Positions 3,120-5,893 of a DNA stretch of 5,893 bases are shown in pieces. The stretch comes from Desulfobacteraceae bacterium (GTDB taxonomy: Bacteria > Desulfobacterota > Desulfobacteria > Desulfobacterales > Desulfosalsimonadaceae), in contig PUOB01000317.1 in assembly GCA_003551985.1 (NCBI GenBank), forward strand, positions 1 through 5,893, given 5' to 3'. The notes under the pieces are model-generated. The model had not been told where the DNA came from, made no database searches, and worked only from the letters and a program-made list of their open reading frames with translations. The position numbers and the translations under genes were made by a program. How positions within the stretch are numbered: the stretch's first letter is position 1; each line of letters begins with the position of its first letter.

Positions 3120-5592
3120 TGCGGGATTTAAAAAAGCGGCCCTTTCGGGCGGCATTGTCGCGTTAATTCTTTTTTGCGCGTTTGTGGTTTTTTATGAAGC
3201 GCGCGCCCGGGGCCAGGCGCGTGAAAAAATCGACCAGCACGCCCGGGTTATTGCCGATGCGCTGTGGAATTACAATTATGACGCCGTTTCGGAATATCTG
3301 AACCTTGCCTGTCAGTCCTATGACTATGCCACGTTGTCGGTTTTTGAGGTGAACGGCAGCGTTTTCTATGAGTCGCCCCCAATGGCGCCGGGGCCGTTTG
3401 AACGCCTCCTGATGGCGGTTAACCTAATCCCTGAAATCCGGCTGGAATCGCATGTCGACTACGACGGAAGAACGATCGGACGTATCGAAGCGGTGTGGAA
3501 CCCCCGGACGGTATATACCCACGGCGTGGTTCTGGCCTTTTTCATCATGGGGCTTGCGCTCTTCCTTTTTTATGCCAGATTGTTTCAAGCCAACCAAACC
3601 CTGGAAATGCGGGTTCGCGAGCGGACCTCCTCCCTTGCCGGCGCAAATACCGCGCTGCAATACGAGATCCGGGAACGGGAGCAGATTGAAAAAAAACTGC
3701 GCCAGAACGAGGAAAACCTCCGCACCACCCTCGATTCTATCGGCGACGCGGTGATCGCCACCGACATCGGGGGGCAAATTGTTCGCATGAACCCGGTCGC
3801 ACAGGCACTGACCGGGTGGCGCATAGAAGAAGCGGTCGGTCGGCTGTTTTCGGAGGTGTTCTATATTGTTGACGCCAGGACAAAACAAAGGCTGGCCGAT
3901 CCGGTCAGGCGGGTGCTTGACGCCGGTGGCGTGGTCGAACTGGCCGAGCACACTCTGCTTCTGGCATCGGACGGAAAAGAATACCGGGTGGATGATTCCG
4001 GGGCGCCCATCCGGGATAGGGCCGGCCATATCACCGGCGTCGTGCTGGTGTTCCGTGATATCAGCGAGGACTATCGGATGCGGGAAGCCCTGCGTGAAAG
4101 TGAAACCCAACTGCGCAGGGCCCAGGCCGTGGCCCGGATGGGAAGCTGGCAGGTCGATCTCAACACCGGCCGGGTCACCCTTACCGAGGAAGCCTGCCGG
4201 ATTTATGGGATGGATGCCTGCGACAACAGGCCGCTGCGCGAGATTAAATCGTTTCCGCTGCCGGAATACAGGGAAATGCTCGATGAAAAGCTGAACGGCC
4301 TGCTCCACGGCGAGCAGGAATACGAGGTGGAATACAGGATCAAGCGGCCGGCGGACGGCCAGATCCGGGACATATATTCTCTCGGGGCCTACAATCCGGA
4401 AAGCAATACCGTAACCGGGACCATCCAGGACATCACCGAGCGCAAGCAGGCCGAAGCCGAGCTTCAGAAGGTGGAAAGGCTGAAAACCGTGGGGATGCTG
4501 GCGGGCGGCATTGCCCATGACTTCAACAATATCCTTACCGGCATTTTCGGCAGCATCTCCCTTGCCAAATCAAAGCTGGAATCCGGCCATGCGGCCCTCA
4601 ATCCCCTCGAGGAAGGGGAAAAATCAATGGAGCGGGCAATCCGGTTGACCAACCAGCTGCTCACCTTTTCAAAAGGGGGATATCCGGTCAAGGAAGACGC
4701 CCGGCTGGACCAGATCGTAGAGGAAGTGGTTCGTTTTGACCTGTCCGGCAGCAATGTCAAGCCGGTTTTTGAATCGTCCGGGGACCTTTGGCTGGCAAGG
4801 GTGGACAAAGGACAGGTCCAGCAAGTCTTCTCAAACCTTGCGATCAACGCCAATCAAGCCATGCCGGAGGGCGGCCATCTCCATATCAGCCTGGAGAATG
4901 CGCATATCCGTGAGACGAGCCGGCTGCCGCTTTCGCCTGGAAGGTATATAAAGGCGGTGATACGCGATGACGGCGTCGGCATTGAACAAAAGCACCTGGG
5001 TCACATATTCGACCCTTACTACAGCATCCGCCAAAACGGTACGGGCTTGGGGCTCGCAACGGTCTACTCCATCATGGAACGGCATGGCGGGTATATCCAT
5101 GCGGCCTCGGAACCCGGCAAAGGCGCGACTTTCACCCTTTATCTGCCCGCCTCGGAAACACAGCCGCCGCCGGAATCCGGCGGATCTGCATCGGGCGCCC
5201 CGAATGTGGCGCATTCCGCCCGGGTCCTGGTCATGGATGACGAAGAGATGATCCGTAATATTGCCTCGGAGATGCTTCAGGCATTCGGCTGCGAGGTTAA
5301 AACCGCCGCGGATGGCAAAGAGGCGGTGGCCATGTACAAAGAGGCCATGGCCTCGGGGGCCCCCTTTGGCCTGGTCATCATGGACATGACCGTTCCGGGC
5401 GGCATGGGCGGCGTGGAGGCCTTAAAGGAGATTTTAGCGTTTGATCCCGGGGTCAGGGCGGTGGTGTCCAGCGGCTACACGGAAAATGCAATCCTGGGAA
5501 ATTTCGCGAATTACGGGTTTAAGGACATTTTATCAAAGCCCTACACGCTTGAACGGTTGCGTGCGGTGCTGAACCGCGTACTGCAAGTATGA
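3094..5592 (+). CDS. Membrane-bound hybrid sensor histidine kinase (PAS-PAS-HisKA-HATPase-REC)
   Basis: 832 residues. Order: transmembrane segment about 17-34; extracytoplasmic region about 35-143; second transmembrane segment about 144-161; coiled coil about 165-210; PAS about 206-325; PAS about 336-452; HisKA with phospho-acceptor H475 in G-G-I-A-H-D-F-N-N-I-L; ATPase domain with N box N581-L-A-I-N585, G1 box D625-D-G-V-G629, F-D-P-Y-Y (639-643) and G2 box G649-T-G-L-G-L; a Pro/Gly/Ser-rich linker about 687-708; and a receiver with acidic D715-D716-E717, phospho-acceptor D764, S793 and K815-P. All catalytic residues are present, so autophosphorylation and transfer to the receiver are expected. 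There is no HPt or DNA-binding domain. The ATG at 3094 is the only sensible start: an in-frame TAG lies at 3088-3090 and no other Met precedes the first membrane segment. The ribosome site is weak, fitting coupling to the overlapping binding-protein gene. The extracytoplasmic domain, about 108 residues, matches no family I can name. The stop codon abuts a family 2 repeat. Confidence 0.95.
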   Translation: MTHTANTNNAGFKKAALSGGIVALILFCAFVVFYEARARGQAREKIDQHARVIADALWNYNYDAVSEYLNLACQSYDYATLSVFEVNGSVFYESPPMAPGPFERLLMAVNLIPEIRLESHVDYDGRTIGRIEAVWNPRTVYTHGVVLAFFIMGLALFLFYARLFQANQTLEMRVRERTSSLAGANTALQYEIREREQIEKKLRQNEENLRTTLDSIGDAVIATDIGGQIVRMNPVAQALTGWRIEEAVGRLFSEVFYIVDARTKQRLADPVRRVLDAGGVVELAEHTLLLASDGKEYRVDDSGAPIRDRAGHITGVVLVFRDISEDYRMREALRESETQLRRAQAVARMGSWQVDLNTGRVTLTEEACRIYGMDACDNRPLREIKSFPLPEYREMLDEKLNGLLHGEQEYEVEYRIKRPADGQIRDIYSLGAYNPESNTVTGTIQDITERKQAEAELQKVERLKTVGMLAGGIAHDFNNILTGIFGSISLAKSKLESGHAALNPLEEGEKSMERAIRLTNQLLTFSKGGYPVKEDARLDQIVEEVVRFDLSGSNVKPVFESSGDLWLARVDKGQVQQVFSNLAINANQAMPEGGHLHISLENAHIRETSRLPLSPGRYIKAVIRDDGVGIEQKHLGHIFDPYYSIRQNGTGLGLATVYSIMERHGGYIHAASEPGKGATFTLYLPASETQPPPESGGSASGAPNVAHSARVLVMDDEEMIRNIASEMLQAFGCEVKTAADGKEAVAMYKEAMASGAPFGLVIMDMTVPGGMGGVEALKEILAFDPGVRAVVSSGYTENAILGNFANYGFKDILSKPYTLERLRAVLNRVLQV

Positions 5593-5620
5593 CGACTTCG
5601 TAAAAGGCCGGATTCAGGCT
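5592..5620 (-). repeat. Repeat family 2 copy at the 3' end of the kinase gene
   Basis: On the minus strand it reads AGCCTGAATCCGG then CTTTTACGAAGTCGT, closely matching 2206-2236 in opposite orientation. Its first base on the plus strand is the last base of the kinase stop codon (TGACGACTTCGTAAAA), the same relation to a gene end as the variant copy at 751-773 has to the DUF3786 gene (GACGGCTTTGTAAAA, stop within it). Confidence 0.7.
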
Positions 5621-5636
5621 GCCCATCGGTGTTGGC

Positions 5637-5693
5637 TGTAGGGGCGAAAAATCTTTCGCCCGCTATTCGGGCGAAAGATTTTTCGCCCCTACA
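5637..5693. repeat. Perfect 26-bp inverted repeat formed by two opposed family 1 repeats
   Basis: Arms 5637-5662 and 5668-5693 are exact complements with a 5-base loop (CTATT). Each arm contains the complete 24-base family 1 unit (5638-5661 plus strand, 5669-5692 minus strand). The structure lies between the convergent kinase gene and the partial gene at 5701. A transcript from either side would fold into a very stable hairpin, so it may block read-through or protect 3' ends; neither side has the T-run of a classic intrinsic terminator. Confidence 0.85.
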
Positions 5694-5700
5694 AACAAAT

Positions 5701-5893
5701 TCAAGCCTCATATTTGGCGACCATCTCCCGGAAGCGCTCGATAATATCCTGGCGATCCCGCCGCAGGAGCTTGACCAGCTCCTCGTTGTTCCAGAAAAAT
5801 GCGCGAACGAGAATTTTGTCCCGGTAGAGAAGAATATTGCGCCGGTAGCGCAGGGCGGCGAAGCCGGTCGGCGGCAGCAGCGCCAGGTAGGCA
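5701..5893 (-). CDS. Unrecognised protein, C-terminal 63 residues (5' end outside window)
   Basis: On the minus strand a frame is open from the window edge (first full codon 5892-5890) to TGA at 5703-5701. The visible part begins A-Y-L-A-L-L-P-P-T-G-F-A-A-L-R-Y-R-R-N and ends in a charged, probably helical tail (E-E-L-V-K-L-L-R-R-D-R-Q-D-I-I-E-R-F-R-E-M-V). The third codon positions are strongly G/C, as in the neighbouring real genes, which favours this strand even though a plus-strand frame is also open here. I cannot assign a family from this fragment. It converges on the kinase gene, the two being separated by repeats. Confidence 0.6.
   Translation of the reverse strand, partial: AYLALLPPTGFAALRYRRNILLYRDKILVRAFFWNNEELVKLLRRDRQDIIERFREMVAKYEA

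Noticed and set aside
3424..4518. Long open frame (364 codons) on the minus strand inside the kinase gene
   Set aside because: It lies wholly antisense to an unmistakable histidine kinase whose domains run through this region; its translation is rich in P, G, H and R with no recognisable domain, as expected for the complement of GC-rich codons.
5637..5720. Classic Rho-independent terminator after the kinase gene
   Set aside because: The hairpin is strong, but no T-run follows on either strand, and its arms are copies of a dispersed repeat. It is recorded as a repeat with only possible terminator activity.

Overview
The window looks like a piece of an anaerobic Desulfobacterota genome (former Deltaproteobacteria, Desulfosarcina/Desulfococcus-like). 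This placement is an inference from three things: a YkgJ-type cysteine-cluster protein, a DUF3786 protein and a single-cluster ferredoxin occur together; the genes are GC-rich with GC-rich third positions; and the intergenic regions carry short palindromic repeats. No rRNA or tRNA gene is visible to confirm it.

Layout. Positions 1-477 (+) hold the C-terminal part of a YkgJ-family protein whose start lies outside the window. Positions 478-758 are a convergent intergenic region filled with two copies of a short repeat (one degenerate) and a nested palindromic structure (about 620-771). Positions 759-1935 (-) are a compact three-gene operon, transcribed right to left: a 64-residue ferredoxin, a 117-residue unrecognised protein and a DUF3786 protein. 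Positions 1936-2315 are a divergent control region with candidate promoters for both directions, a third copy of the short repeat, a hexanucleotide tract and a copy of a second repeat family. Positions 2316-5592 (+) are a two-gene signalling operon: a secreted family-3 solute-binding protein overlapping by 26 bases a membrane-bound hybrid histidine kinase (two transmembrane segments, two PAS domains, HisKA, HATPase, C-terminal receiver). Positions 5593-5700 are a second convergent spacer with another copy of the second repeat and a perfect 26-bp stem made of two opposed copies of the first repeat. Positions 5701-5893 (-) are the C-terminal end of an unrecognised gene.

How the genes may work together. 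The binding protein probably captures a small periplasmic ligand and reports to the kinase made from the same transcript; no permease or ATPase gene is adjacent, so a sensing role is more likely than transport (inference). The kinase ends in a receiver with no HPt or output domain, so the final response must be encoded elsewhere. The divergent ferredoxin operon suggests a small redox function of unknown purpose.

The most unusual content is in the spacers: two short repeat families, several copies each in under 6 kb, repeatedly next to one another and touching the 3' ends of genes.
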